Counted from the stretch's first letter, positions 22,845-32,794 are shown. The stretch: DNA of 64,000 bases from Oscillospiraceae bacterium (GCA_009778065.1 WRKM01000004.1:46720-110719), one strand, 5' to 3'. Translations and numbers: made by a program. Notes: generated by a model not told the origin, from the sequence alone.

Positions 22845-25800
22845 TTAGTAATAGAAATCCGCAGTTTCCGTAGCTACTTCGGCGGCTTTTTCAAACGCGC
22901 TGTGCAATAAATATGAGTCGATTTTCTCTAATGCTTCATTTATTCCCTCCGACCACAGCTTTTGTTTGAGCTCGTTTAGGGTTGCTTTAACAGTCTGTTT
23001 ATCAAAGCTGTCACACGCCGCTTTTATAGCGAGAAGCTTCTCGCGTAAAAAGGCTAAATCTTCCTCTGAAACATCCACAATGTCATCGCTGTCTTCAGGT
23101 TTGTATTTATCAATCAACGATTTTAACACAGATACGAACACCGGGGTTTTATCCCACATAACGGATAAATCGCGTTTTTTCCCCGAATGTTCTAAGTTTA
23201 ACGCCACTTTTGACAACTCTTCCTCGCCGATATTGGCAAGCGAGCTTTTTATACCGTGAACCGTTGTGACATAAAGCTCAATATCATCATCGCTGAGAGG
23301 GTGGTCTTCCGCAAACAATTTTTCAAGCACGGAAACGGCATGTTCCGCATCCTTAGCAAAATACTTACCCATATTCGGGATGGTAGTTTTAATTTTACCG
23401 GAGGGATGAACGGCGTTATTTTTATTTTCCCTTTCACGTTGCTCCTTACGTGCCGCTTCTACAATCTCGCGCGGCTTTTTATTACGTATATGTTCGTTAA
23501 GAATCAGATTTAACTCGCGTGAATCAATCGGCTTTGAAATAAAACCGTCAAATCCGTTTTTCAAGAATATTTCCTCTTGTCCTGCCAGAGCGTTGGCGGT
23601 CAGTGCGACAATAGTTTTACTGTATCCTAAATCACGTATGACTTTTGTTGCTTCTATACCATTCATAAACGGCATCATGTGGTCCATAAATACTATGTCA
23701 TATTCTTTTCCGGCTTTAATCATTTCTACAGCCTCAATTCCGCTCAAGACCGTTTCTATCCGAAGAGCATACGGTAACATCATGCCTTTTGCGACTTGTA
23801 AATTAAGCGTTACATCGTCTACTATAAGCACACTTCCGTAGGGCATATACTCTCGTACAATCTGTGTTTTCTTTAAGCGGGCTCTGCTCTTGAAATTAAA
23901 GCTTCTGAATTTTTCCGAAAGTTCAGCGCCGCATACCGCATCGGAAACTAATTTTTGCGGTAAACTGACCGTGAAAACCGAACCCTTAGCAGGGGTACTC
24001 TCTACTGTTATGTTGCCGTTCATCATATCAATGAGACGCTTAGTAATGCTCATACCGAGACCGGTTCCTACAGTAGTACGGTTTGTACTGAAACGTGAGA
24101 ACTCATCAAACAGCTTGTCGATTTCCTCAACCGTCATACCCACGCCCGTATCACTGACACGCAGATTAAACACAACATCGTACTTTTCATTTTTTGAGGC
24201 GTAATCAATCGTCTTGAACGTAGGCCAGACAGACAGCTCGACCTCGCCTTCGTCAGTATATTTAAAGGCGTTTGAAAGTAGATTGTTGAGTATCTGTTTG
24301 ATTCTGAATTCATCACCGAAGAGTTCCAGCGGCATGTCCTTATCTAAGTTAATTGTCAGCTTAATGGGCTTACTTTCGTATCTCAGATAATTAAGCTGTA
24401 CGTTATCGTTAACTAAGCTCGGAATATCGTATCTGCCGGGAACTATGTCTAACTTTCCTGCCTCGATTTTTGAAAGGTCGAGTATATCGTTGATTATATT
24501 TAATAATAAATCGCCTGAATCGCTGATTTGGGTGAACGCTTCTTCGACTTCGGGAGTATGGTTGTCACTTTGAAGTTGAATTTCGGCTATACCGAGAATG
24601 GTGTTCATAGGTGTGCGTATTTCATGGCTGACAGTAGCGAGGAAGGCAGATTTTGCGTTACTTGCCGCTTCAATTTCCGCCTGCCTTTTAGCCATTGTTT
24701 CAACCTCGGTTATATCCTGGAAAACCTCTATAAATCCTGCGGATTCACCATTAAGGTCGCGGAGCATTTCTACGTTGGCTTTAAATGATAAATTATTAAA
24801 CGTAAAGAGGGTTTGATTTATTCCTCTTCTGAAACATTCTATACTGCATCTGCTCGTATTACATATTTCAGCACCCCACGTACTACAGTGCCAGCCCATC
24901 ATGTCCTTGCGCTTCATGCCGAGGAATCTCTCTACTGCGCTGTTTACAAACGTCCAGTTCATGTTTTCATCGGTGACGGAAATGGGTAAAGGTATTGCAT
25001 CGAGAATGGTGTGATACCAGTGGGCTAAGTTTTCGGATTTTTCATGCTCTTCATTAATTTTTTCAAGCATATCATTTCTATTTACAGCGTTCATTATCAT
25101 AAGTCCCGCTGAACGTAAAATGTTAAGCTCCTCATTTGAAAAGGTCTGCTCGTTACGGCTATTGTCTAAGGTAAAAAGCCCCCAGAATCGGTCATGCAGG
25201 AATAAAGGAATTAAAACAAATGACTTTACTACGGGCGACGAGAAAAACTCGTGTGCTCCGGCGGGCATCGTGGTAATCGGACCGTGTATAGGTTCTCCGC
25301 TCGCGATTATACTTTGGAGTTCGGGAAAAGAATCATAAGCAACTCCGGTGTTGGGTTCCAATTGCGTCTCTAAGCCTAAGATTTCGCTGTGCCATTCATA
25401 ACAGCGGGTCAGATACGGACCGTCGTCTGTCAGTTCGCTGTGCCACAAATGTATGCTGTCAGCGTCTGTAGAGTTGCAAATAAACTCCATGCTGACAAGT
25501 AACGATTCCTCAAAAGAATCCTCGTTTTTTGCAGAAAGTAATGTGGTGGCGACACGGTTAACGGTTCTGAGCAACTTATTGCGTTCGGCGATTTTTACCG
25601 CCATGGCTTTTTCATCACGCAGACTTCTCGAATACACTATAACAACATAGGCGTTCATATGCTTTGCGCGTACTGAAGTCAGTTCAACAGGGACAAGCGT
25701 ACCATCCGTCATCTGTGCCATCCATTCGCAACGGTGATTACCTTGTTCCAGCGTTGTTTTTACAATCTCGGTTTTTTTCTCGACAGAGGATTTTCCATCG

Positions 25801-26981
25801 GGTTGAAATTCGGGTGTAAACTCAAAGAATCTATCGATGTACTCTTGTTTATTTTTAAGACCGAAGAATTTCAACGTCGTCATGTTACAATCTGTTACAA
25901 TAGAATTTTCATCCCAAAAACTAATTCCGAGCGGTGAAGCGTCAAACATAAGACGCATACGCTCCTCCGCCCTGTTTCGAGAAGCGACCAATCGGATTAG
26001 AACCGTGCTGAGAATAAGCGACAACGCCAAACCGGACACGATTAAAAATAACATCATATCAAAAAGGTTTTTGTTATAATAATCGACAGGCAAGCTAACG
26101 CCTAAATGCCACCCGTTTTCAAGCGGGCGGACATAGTGTACTTTTTCTACGCCTTCATAGCTGATAAATCTTTGCCCGGAAACATAAACATCGCGTTCTA
26201 TATTGGCGGCAATGTGGGAAAGACCTGTCTCATGCGCATCGGCAAGCGGCATACCTACGAATTCATTGTGCGGAAATACGACAATTGTTAAGCTTTTATC
26301 TAAAAGCATCCATGTAACATCGTCGTTACTTTGATTTTGGCGGTAAAAATCATATATACGGTCTAACGAAACGGTAACGCCTATGATGGCTAATCTTTCG
26401 CCATTGTCATCAAAAATGGCGCGTGCGTAAGAAAAAACCATTTCGTCAGAAACAACATCCACATACGGCTCGGTCATTACGATTTCTCCGTTCGCCTCAA
26501 CAGCCGCAATATACCACAAGCGGTCCTCGACTAAAAATCCGCTTTTTTTAAGTTCAACCCAGTAATTAATATCGGGTACAGCCCCGCTGAAGCCGGACTC
26601 GGTTTCGGGGTCAAACACATCAAACGAAGCGAAAACTCCATTTAACCCGTTTATTGTAAGCACATCGCGTCCGTATACGGTTAAATATGTAAGGTATTCG
26701 CACATCTCAATAAAACCTGCGCCGTCTGTAAGCATGGAAAGCGCGTTTTCGCTTATTACACCTATAAAGGTATTAAGTTCCTGTAAATCAGAGTAAAATT
26801 GTGATTCTATGTTGCTGAAGGTTGTGACGACTTCGCGTTCTAAGTGTCCGCGTTCTATGTTTACGGCAAAAATATAACTCGCCGCCACCATAATCGCAAA
26901 AGCAATAACAACGTAAAGCACCTGCGCATAAAGCAAACGCCCGCCAAAAGCTCTCCTTACATACTTACGAATAAGTGACAT
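22845..26981 (-). CDS. hybrid sensor histidine kinase (dCache-PAS-GAF-PAS-HisKA-HATPase-REC-Hpt)
   Basis: 1378 residues. TM helix about 17-37, an extracellular Cache-type sensor, TM helix about 305-328, PAS about 340-450, GAF about 480-630, PAS about 655-765, HisKA with SHEIRTPMN (His near 785), HATPase (NNLLSNAFKYTDEGEVEL, SDTGVGM, GTGLGMSI), a receiver (IVDDVTLN, FMDHMMPFMNG near 1097) and an Hpt domain (TVHGIKSS near 1240). All phosphorelay residues are present. It probably relays to the response regulator 51 bases upstream. Ligand unknown. Confidence 0.9.
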   Translation of the reverse strand: MSLIRKYVRRAFGGRLLYAQVLYVVIAFAIMVAASYIFAVNIERGHLEREVVTTFSNIESQFYSDLQELNTFIGVISENALSMLTDGAGFIEMCEYLTYLTVYGRDVLTINGLNGVFASFDVFDPETESGFSGAVPDINYWVELKKSGFLVEDRLWYIAAVEANGEIVMTEPYVDVVSDEMVFSYARAIFDDNGERLAIIGVTVSLDRIYDFYRQNQSNDDVTWMLLDKSLTIVVFPHNEFVGMPLADAHETGLSHIAANIERDVYVSGQRFISYEGVEKVHYVRPLENGWHLGVSLPVDYYNKNLFDMMLFLIVSGLALSLILSTVLIRLVASRNRAEERMRLMFDASPLGISFWDENSIVTDCNMTTLKFFGLKNKQEYIDRFFEFTPEFQPDGKSSVEKKTEIVKTTLEQGNHRCEWMAQMTDGTLVPVELTSVRAKHMNAYVVIVYSRSLRDEKAMAVKIAERNKLLRTVNRVATTLLSAKNEDSFEESLLVSMEFICNSTDADSIHLWHSELTDDGPYLTRCYEWHSEILGLETQLEPNTGVAYDSFPELQSIIASGEPIHGPITTMPAGAHEFFSSPVVKSFVLIPLFLHDRFWGLFTLDNSRNEQTFSNEELNILRSAGLMIMNAVNRNDMLEKINEEHEKSENLAHWYHTILDAIPLPISVTDENMNWTFVNSAVERFLGMKRKDMMGWHCSTWGAEICNTSRCSIECFRRGINQTLFTFNNLSFKANVEMLRDLNGESAGFIEVFQDITEVETMAKRQAEIEAASNAKSAFLATVSHEIRTPMNTILGIAEIQLQSDNHTPEVEEAFTQISDSGDLLLNIINDILDLSKIEAGKLDIVPGRYDIPSLVNDNVQLNYLRYESKPIKLTINLDKDMPLELFGDEFRIKQILNNLLSNAFKYTDEGEVELSVWPTFKTIDYASKNEKYDVVFNLRVSDTGVGMTVEEIDKLFDEFSRFSTNRTTVGTGLGMSITKRLIDMMNGNITVESTPAKGSVFTVSLPQKLVSDAVCGAELSEKFRSFNFKSRARLKKTQIVREYMPYGSVLIVDDVTLNLQVAKGMMLPYALRIETVLSGIEAVEMIKAGKEYDIVFMDHMMPFMNGIEATKVIRDLGYSKTIVALTANALAGQEEIFLKNGFDGFISKPIDSRELNLILNEHIRNKKPREIVEAARKEQRERENKNNAVHPSGKIKTTIPNMGKYFAKDAEHAVSVLEKLFAEDHPLSDDDIELYVTTVHGIKSSLANIGEEELSKVALNLEHSGKKRDLSVMWDKTPVFVSVLKSLIDKYKPEDSDDIVDVSEEDLAFLREKLLAIKAACDSFDKQTVKATLNELKQKLWSEGINEALEKIDSYLLHSAFEKAAEVATETADFYY

Positions 26982-27032
26982 ACAGGACTCCTTTCCGATA
27001 ATACCTGCAAACGACAGGCAATAGAGACGGTT

Positions 27033-28049
27033 TTAAGTGCGGCTGTATTCGGCGAACTTCTCATTGATTTCAAGAAAAACATCGACTATTTTCGGGTCAA
27101 AGTGACTTCCGCTGCTTTCGGTGATAATTTCTACCGCCTTTTCGTGACTGAAGGCATCTTTATACGGACGAGCAGAGGTCAAAGCGTCATAAACGTCAAC
27201 AAGTGCCATAATTCGTCCGTGGAGCGGGATTTCTAAGCCGCTCATTTTGTCGGGATAACCTGTTCCGTCGAATTTTTCATGATGCCGCCAGGCAAAGAGC
27301 TTTGCGTGTTGTAAAAATGCCTCTTCTCCCGCCTCGTCTATTATGGTATCAATAATTCTCACGCCCTCTATAGCGTGGGATTTGATTACATCGAACTCCT
27401 CGGGAGTTAGTTTGCCGGGCTTATTCAATATTAAATCGGTTATAACGATTTTACCCACATCATGTAAACGGGAGGACGAGGCGACCATTTCGAGGTTCCA
27501 GGACTCCATTTCATCAGCGTATACGCCGCGTTCGAGCATCGCATGCATGAGAAATCCTAAGTATTGGGTGGTTCGCTCGATATGCTTCCCGGTCATTGTG
27601 TCACGGTTTTCCACCATAGTCGCCAAGACGCCCACTATGCTGTCCCTTAGTTTATTTAGGTTGTCGGTTCTCTCGCGGATTATTTCTTCTATTTTAAGAT
27701 GGAACTTTATACGGTTAAACAATACCGGTTCTGAAAAAGGCTTGCATATAAAATCTGTCGCCCCGGCTTCAAATCCGCGCGCTTCGGTAGCGGAATCATT
27801 TCTGCTCGTCAGAAATATAACGGGAATGTCAGAATAACGCGAATCGGATTTAAGTATTTTCATGGCTTCAAAGCCGTTTGTTACGGGCATAAGTATGTCT
27901 AACAGGATTAAATCCGGCTTGATCTTAGCGAGAAGCTCAAACATAGCGGACGCAGAGGGGAGCGTAAATACGCGGTACTGCTTTGATAATGAGGTTTCGG
28001 CAGTCAAAAGGTTTACATCGTTATCGTCAACAACAAAAATTGTCTTCAT
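27033..28049 (-). CDS. response regulator with HD-GYP phosphodiesterase output
   Basis: Start ATG 28049 (MKTIFVVDDND) with GAGGAG before it; 338 residues. Receiver: VVDDND, LILLDILMPVTNG (Asp near 50), FICKPF. HD-GYP domain about 140-335: SSRLHDVGKIVITDLILNKP, HHEKFDGTGYPDKMSG and RIMALVDVYDALTS, with the HD and GYP motifs intact. Expected to hydrolyse cyclic di-GMP (or a related dinucleotide) on phosphorylation. First gene of a two-gene operon with the hybrid kinase. Confidence 0.95.
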   Translation of the reverse strand: MKTIFVVDDNDVNLLTAETSLSKQYRVFTLPSASAMFELLAKIKPDLILLDILMPVTNGFEAMKILKSDSRYSDIPVIFLTSRNDSATEARGFEAGATDFICKPFSEPVLFNRIKFHLKIEEIIRERTDNLNKLRDSIVGVLATMVENRDTMTGKHIERTTQYLGFLMHAMLERGVYADEMESWNLEMVASSSRLHDVGKIVITDLILNKPGKLTPEEFDVIKSHAIEGVRIIDTIIDEAGEEAFLQHAKLFAWRHHEKFDGTGYPDKMSGLEIPLHGRIMALVDVYDALTSARPYKDAFSHEKAVEIITESSGSHFDPKIVDVFLEINEKFAEYSRT

Positions 28050-28085
28050 AATTAGCTCCTCGTAAAAAAAATAATATAATAACAT

Positions 28086-28114
28086 ATTTTATCACAGAAT
28101 CTGTAATATGTCAA
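28086..28114 (-). promoter_or_regulatory. promoter of the response regulator-kinase operon
   Basis: Minus strand TTGACA (28114-28109), 17 bases, TAAAAT (28091-28086). The spacer holds the palindrome ACAGATTCTGT, a possible operator. The -35 starts 4 bases after the stop of the upstream lipoprotein gene. Confidence 0.75.
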
Positions 28115-28117
28115 CTT

Positions 28118-29047
28118 TTAATTTAAAGCTGTTTTTAATGCTTCGGCGTTTTCCTGCATAATCTCAATATAGCCCGCTCCGGTGTTAAGCATTTCTCTCG
28201 ACAGAGTATGGCAGGAGTGCAGAAGCATCGGCACCGCACCTGTTTCGCGGCTAATGGAGTTCGCCGTCCTCATATCCGATAGCTCGCCGTAAAAAACTAC
28301 GGGAAGTTCTTCTTCTTTAATTTTTTCTATAAGAAAAACTAAAGTCTGTGCACTCGGCTCCGTATGCTCTGCACAGGTCGGCAACGCTGCAAAGTATTCA
28401 AATCCGTACTCCTCGGCAAGGTAACGAAACGCAAATCGGTCAGCAAACACGATTGTATTTTTCGGGGCATCACTCGCCACTTTTCGGAAAAGAGCATCTA
28501 AATCGTTTAGTCTCGCGATATAATCATCGGCGTTATCCCTGTAGAAGTTTGCGTTTTCGGGGTCGGCGGCTGAAAGGGCTTCACAAATCGTCTGTACTAT
28601 TAAAACGGCGTTAACAGGAGAAGTCCAGATATGCTCGTCATACTCGTCAAAATATGAATCCTCATGTACATGCTCATTCTCTAAGGGGTCTACACTATCC
28701 ATGAGCCGAACGGGTAAAAAAAGGTCTTCATCAGAAAAAACGCTCTCGCTCCATTCGTCTGACGCACCTCCGATATACAGGAAAATATCAGCTTCCTTTA
28801 TTTTGATTATATCACGCGGAGAGGGCTCGTAAAGATGACTGTCGGATGAGGGCGGAAGAAGCATAGAAATATCAGCTCTGTCTCCGGCAATGCTGTATGC
28901 GAAGTCATAGAGCGGAAATATAGTCGCGACTATTTTGATTTTGTCACTGTCACCGCGTTCGCTGTCCGCTATGTTCAAAGCGGATTCACACCCGCCGACG
29001 GAAAGAATAAAAGCCGCGATAGAAAAGAAAATAAAAAAATACTTCAT
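28118..29047 (-). CDS. zinc/manganese ABC transporter substrate-binding lipoprotein
   Basis: ATG 29047 (MKYFFIFFSIAAFILSVGGC) with a lipobox ending at Cys20; 309 residues. ZnuA/TroA family: IVATIFPLYDFAYSIAGDRA, LPPSSDSHLYEPSPRDI (metal His), an acidic His loop NEHVHEDSYFDEYDEHIWTS (metal His), VFADRFAFRYLAEEYGFEY and the late SxxE/T helix region. Binds Zn or Mn outside the membrane. No ATPase or permease gene is next to it. No Shine-Dalgarno site before ATG; the alternative TTG 29086 overlaps the -35. Confidence 0.85.
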   Translation of the reverse strand: MKYFFIFFSIAAFILSVGGCESALNIADSERGDSDKIKIVATIFPLYDFAYSIAGDRADISMLLPPSSDSHLYEPSPRDIIKIKEADIFLYIGGASDEWSESVFSDEDLFLPVRLMDSVDPLENEHVHEDSYFDEYDEHIWTSPVNAVLIVQTICEALSAADPENANFYRDNADDYIARLNDLDALFRKVASDAPKNTIVFADRFAFRYLAEEYGFEYFAALPTCAEHTEPSAQTLVFLIEKIKEEELPVVFYGELSDMRTANSISRETGAVPMLLHSCHTLSREMLNTGAGYIEIMQENAEALKTALN

Positions 29048-29057
29048 AATTATATTA

Positions 29058-29103
29058 ATAATAACATAAAATGGTTGACCCGTCAATATATTTATGCTAT
29101 AAT
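29058..29103. promoter_or_regulatory. overlapping divergent promoters (lipoprotein gene and phoU)
   Basis: Plus strand: TTGACC (29075-29080), 17 bases, TATAAT (29098-29103), for phoU. Minus strand: TTGACG (29086-29081), 17 bases, TATTAT (29063-29058). The two -35 boxes are adjacent and back to back as TTGACCCGTCAA, so two polymerases cannot bind both at once. The minus transcript would start within a few bases of ATG 29047. Confidence 0.75.
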
Positions 29104-29177
29104 TATACAGAACAATATAAACTTGACCGCTATGGGTCTCTCCCTGCGAAATATGCTAAAGAAAGGAATGTTATTAA

Positions 29178-29843
29178 ATGAGAAACAAATTTGATGAGCA
29201 ATTGTTAGAGCTTAACAACAAACTGATAGAAATGGGCGAGCTTATTGAACACTCGATTTCGACCGCGGTAGAAGCCCTGCTGACGCAAAACATAGAGCTT
29301 GCGGCGACAGTAAAGGCGGACGAGCGGGAGAGCGATAAAAAGGAAAGGCAGATAGAGGCGCTTTGTTTTGAGCTCCTGTTAAGGCAACAGCCCGTGGCGA
29401 CCGACCTGCGTGTAATATCAGCCGCACTCAAGATGATAACGGATATGGAGAGAATCGCCGACCAGGCTGAGGACATAGCGGAAATAGTCAAATACCTCGC
29501 TGCCACGCCGCCTATTAAACAGCCAGAAGACATATCTAAAATGGCTAAAGCCACAAAGAAAATGCTCAAAGAGAGTATAGACTCTTTTGTTAAAAAAGAT
29601 TTAGAACTGGCGAAAGCGGTAATCGAACATGACGACGTGGTTGATGAGCTTTTCATGACAATAAGAAAAGACCTTATCAATATAGTACACGAGAAACCCG
29701 AATCCGGTGAACAGGCGTTCGACCTGCTCATGATTGCAAAGTACTTTGAGAGAATAGGCGACCACGCCTCAAATATAGCCGAATGGGTTATATTTATGAT
29801 AACGGGGACGCATAAGAGAAGCGTGAAAACCGAAAACGCATAA
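29178..29843 (+). CDS. phoU: phosphate-signalling protein PhoU
   Basis: 221 residues, two PhoU three-helix repeats: MGELIEHSISTAVEAL, LRQQPVATDLRVISAALKMI, TDMERIADQAEDIAEI, then KYFERIGDHASNIAEWVIF. The metal-cluster motifs ERIADQAED and ERIGDHASN are intact. PhoU restrains Pst transport and the PhoR/PhoP system in phosphate-rich cells. It is not in an operon with pst genes here; the only pst gene seen lies 29 kb away. Confidence 0.95.
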   Translation: MRNKFDEQLLELNNKLIEMGELIEHSISTAVEALLTQNIELAATVKADERESDKKERQIEALCFELLLRQQPVATDLRVISAALKMITDMERIADQAEDIAEIVKYLAATPPIKQPEDISKMAKATKKMLKESIDSFVKKDLELAKAVIEHDDVVDELFMTIRKDLINIVHEKPESGEQAFDLLMIAKYFERIGDHASNIAEWVIFMITGTHKRSVKTENA

Positions 29844-29863
29844 GAAACACATAAGAACAGAAA

Positions 29864-29898
29864 AAGCACTTCATTTTTAAGTTTGGAGTGCTTCTTTC
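29864..29898 (+). terminator. terminator of phoU
   Basis: AAGCACT (29864-29870) pairs with AGTGCTT (29887-29893) around a 16-base loop and is followed by CTTTCTT. Moderate strength. Confidence 0.55.
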
Positions 29899-29931
29899 TT
29901 ATTAAGGATATAAAAATGACCTGCCGAAATC

Positions 29932-30369
29932 TTAAAATAGCGAGGAAAGAAAATTGTTAAGCAGGAAATTCGAGCCGAAAAACCCGCCGGCAAACAACGC
30001 AAGCGCAAGTATAATCATCGAGATGACGAAAAGGGGAGACGTTTTCTTTTTTGTCAGCTTATCGGGTATTATGTACGACTGCATAGAAGCAGAGATTGGT
30101 TGCGGGGTTGGATTCGCATAGACATACGGCGGCGGCGTGTTCGCCGAAGCGGCAGACGGTACTTCGTCAGGCTGATTGAGCCATTCGGGGACGGAAGGTT
30201 CCGGAACAGGAGCAGGAGCAGGGGCGGGAGGGGGAGGCGGCGGCAGGATTGTTCCTATGTCGGGGGTGTGAGCGGGTACGCTTGCTCCCGTATCGAATTT
30301 ACTTCCGCATTTCATGCAAAAAGTCGCGTTTTCCGGTCGCGAAGAACCGCAGTTTGTACAAAAACCCAT
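29932..30369 (-). CDS. zinc-ribbon, proline-rich, single-pass membrane protein
   Basis: 145 residues. A zinc ribbon at the N-terminus (CTNCGSSRPENATFCMKCGS), then a Pro/Ala-rich stretch (PPPPPPAPAPAPVPEPS), and a C-terminal membrane helix (SPLFVISMIILALALFAGGF) before a short tail. Such zinc-ribbon membrane proteins are common in Firmicutes and have no fixed function. The C-terminal helix followed by SNFLLNNFLSSLF suggests a tail anchor with the ribbon in the cytoplasm. Confidence 0.75.
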   Translation of the reverse strand: MGFCTNCGSSRPENATFCMKCGSKFDTGASVPAHTPDIGTILPPPPPPAPAPAPVPEPSVPEWLNQPDEVPSAASANTPPPYVYANPTPQPISASMQSYIIPDKLTKKKTSPLFVISMIILALALFAGGFFGSNFLLNNFLSSLF

Positions 30370-30448
30370 GATAATTTCTCCTTAATTGTAAATATTTTTA
30401 TTAATATAGTTCTGTTAATACAGCAGGTTGAAAAAGCTGTCTTGTTCC

Positions 30449-32608
30449 TTATACCATATCGGATTTTACTTTTTTCATACTGAGCGAAATCCTCTTTTTA
30501 CCGGCGTCAACCGACAAAACTTCTACATTGACAATATCTCCGACCTTTACTACCTCCGAGGGGTGCTTGACAAAGCGGTTGCAAAGCTCTGATACATGGA
30601 CAAGCCCATCCTGATGCACGCCTATATCCACAAACGCACCGAAATCAATTACGTTTCTGACCGTTCCTTTTAGCGTCATGCCCGGCGTTAAGTCATTCAT
30701 ATCCATTACGTCAGTACGAAGCATAGTCGGCGGCAACTCATCGCGCGGGTCGCGTCCGGGCTTTTTCAGCTCCGCTATTATATCGTTTACTGTGGGAATA
30801 CCCACTCCGCTGTATTCAGCGACCTTTTCTACGCCGATTTGTTTTACTTTTTCCGGTAGTTCTGTAACGCCCGAAGCCACATCATGCAGCTTAAATCCGC
30901 ATATATCGAGGATTTTCTCTGCGGCTTTATAACTCTCGGGGTGGACGCCTGTGTTGTCGAGTATATTTTTACTTTCGGGTATCCGTAGGAATCCGGCACA
31001 CTGCTCAAACGCTTTCGCGCCTATTTTCGGAATCTTTTTTATTTCTTTTCGCGAGGAGTACGCACCATTTTCTTCGCGATAGAGTACGATATTATTAGCG
31101 GTAGTTGAGTTAAGCCCTGAAACATATGAAAGCAGGGCGGGGCTTGCCGTATTCATGTCGACCCCCACGGCGTTAACGCAGTCTTCGACGACATTTCCGA
31201 GGGTTTCGTCAAGACGCGCAGTAGGCATATCGTGCTGATACTGACCAACTCCTATAGACTTGGGGTCTATTTTTACAAGCTCTGCGAGCGGGTCTTGCAG
31301 TCTGCGGGCTATTGATACTGCACTACGTAAAGAAACATCAAGAGTCGGAAACTCTCCCGCCGCAAGCTTTGATGCCGAATACACAGACGCCCCCGCTTCA
31401 TTGACTACCATATACGAAACACCTTTTAACTCTTTAAGCATATCGGCTACGAAAATCTCCGATTCCTTAGACGCCGTGCCGTTACCTATGGCAATCGCTT
31501 TAACGTCATGCTTTTTAATCATGCGGGTTAAAACCGTTTTGGCTTCTATTATTTTATTATGAGGCGCGGTGGGATAGACAACACCTGTTTCGAGCAGTTT
31601 TCCCGTACCGTCCACAACAGCGATTTTACAACCCGTTCTGTAGGCGGGGTCAAAGCCCATTGTCACCATATTTTTTACGGGCGGTTGCATCAGAGTGGGT
31701 TTGAGATTGAGACCAAACATTTTAATTGCCTGTTCGGACGCCATATCGGTCAGGTTGTTTCTTATCTCGCGTTCAAGCGATGGAAAAATTAAACGGCTGT
31801 AAGCGTCCTCAGCGGCGGTTGCCACAAAATCCGTAGAAATACTGTTATGCTTGAGTACATTACGTTTAATAATTTTGAGTGAATCTACAGGGTCAATGTC
31901 TACAGAAACTTTAAGAAACTTTTCTTTTTCGCCTCTGTTGATTGCTAAAATTCTATGGCTTTGAAGCCGCGGTATGTTCTCATTAAACTCGTAATAAAGG
32001 CGATAGACCGAATCTTCTTCAGTAGCCGCCTCTGAGACTAATAAGCCGTAATCGTTCATGAAGTTGCGGAGCTGTTCGCGGATTTTAGCATCATCGGAAA
32101 TATCCTCGGCTATAATGTCATTAGCACCTTGAAGTGCATCCGCAGCTGTTTCCACGCCTTTTTCAGTGTCAATATAATCTGCCGCAAGCTCTTCTAAATT
32201 ACCGCTTTTAAGTTCCTGAGCAAACAATAACTGCGCGAGCGGCTCTAAGCCTTTTTCACGCGCAATGGTCGCCCGTGTACGACGTTTCTGCTTATAGGGA
32301 CGATATATGTCTTCTAATTTTGCGAGCGTTTGCGCCGCCGCGATAGCCGCCGTAAGCTCGTCCGTGAGTTTACCCTGAGCGTCAATCGAGCTGATTATTT
32401 CGGCTCTGCGGACATCGAGATTACGCAGATATTGAAGCCTGTCCGCTAAATCACGGAGCAGACCGTCGTCCATAGAACCGTGAAGTTCCTTACGATAACG
32501 CGCAATAAACGGGATTGTGTTGCCTTCGTCAATGAGGTTGATTACATTCGTAACGTGTTCGGGCTTTTGGCTGAATTCTGCCGACAGTTGAGATACAAGC
32601 TTTTCCAA
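30449..32608 (-). CDS. tex: Tex-family RNA-binding transcription accessory protein
   Basis: 719 residues, full length. N-terminal helical region (IPFIARYRKELHGSMDDGLL, YRPYKQKRRTRATIAREKGL), YqgF/RNase H-like domain (MGFDPAYRTGCKIAVVDGTG), helix-hairpin-helix (VNAVGVDMNTASPALLSYVS) and a C-terminal S1 domain (LKGTVRNVIDFGAFVDIGVH). A nucleic-acid-binding factor linked to transcription and RNA decay. Single gene with its own strong promoter. Confidence 0.95.
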   Translation of the reverse strand: MEKLVSQLSAEFSQKPEHVTNVINLIDEGNTIPFIARYRKELHGSMDDGLLRDLADRLQYLRNLDVRRAEIISSIDAQGKLTDELTAAIAAAQTLAKLEDIYRPYKQKRRTRATIAREKGLEPLAQLLFAQELKSGNLEELAADYIDTEKGVETAADALQGANDIIAEDISDDAKIREQLRNFMNDYGLLVSEAATEEDSVYRLYYEFNENIPRLQSHRILAINRGEKEKFLKVSVDIDPVDSLKIIKRNVLKHNSISTDFVATAAEDAYSRLIFPSLEREIRNNLTDMASEQAIKMFGLNLKPTLMQPPVKNMVTMGFDPAYRTGCKIAVVDGTGKLLETGVVYPTAPHNKIIEAKTVLTRMIKKHDVKAIAIGNGTASKESEIFVADMLKELKGVSYMVVNEAGASVYSASKLAAGEFPTLDVSLRSAVSIARRLQDPLAELVKIDPKSIGVGQYQHDMPTARLDETLGNVVEDCVNAVGVDMNTASPALLSYVSGLNSTTANNIVLYREENGAYSSRKEIKKIPKIGAKAFEQCAGFLRIPESKNILDNTGVHPESYKAAEKILDICGFKLHDVASGVTELPEKVKQIGVEKVAEYSGVGIPTVNDIIAELKKPGRDPRDELPPTMLRTDVMDMNDLTPGMTLKGTVRNVIDFGAFVDIGVHQDGLVHVSELCNRFVKHPSEVVKVGDIVNVEVLSVDAGKKRISLSMKKVKSDMV

Positions 32609-32667
32609 AGTGTTATTGCTCCTTTACCTTGAGTTTGCCCATTAATTCTTATTTACCATATAATAGA

Positions 32668-32696
32668 ATTATAGCACGAAATTGTCGGCGCGTCAA
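32668..32696 (-). promoter_or_regulatory. promoter of tex
   Basis: Minus strand TTGACG (32696-32691), 17 bases, TATAAT (32673-32668); the leader to the tex ATG is about 55 bases and includes AAAGGAG. Confidence 0.8.
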
Positions 32697-32794
32697 CAAA
32701 TTCGCACTTGAAATTAATTTTTAAGAAAATTATGCTATATTTACAAGAAATTTACGGGAATTTGTATATTTTTTACGAAAATTCGGAATTGCTA

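Noticed and set aside
29174..29869. 231-residue minus-strand frame over phoU
   Set aside because: Antisense shadow; the Ser/Leu-rich content is typical of reversed coding DNA, and phoU motifs are intact on the plus strand.
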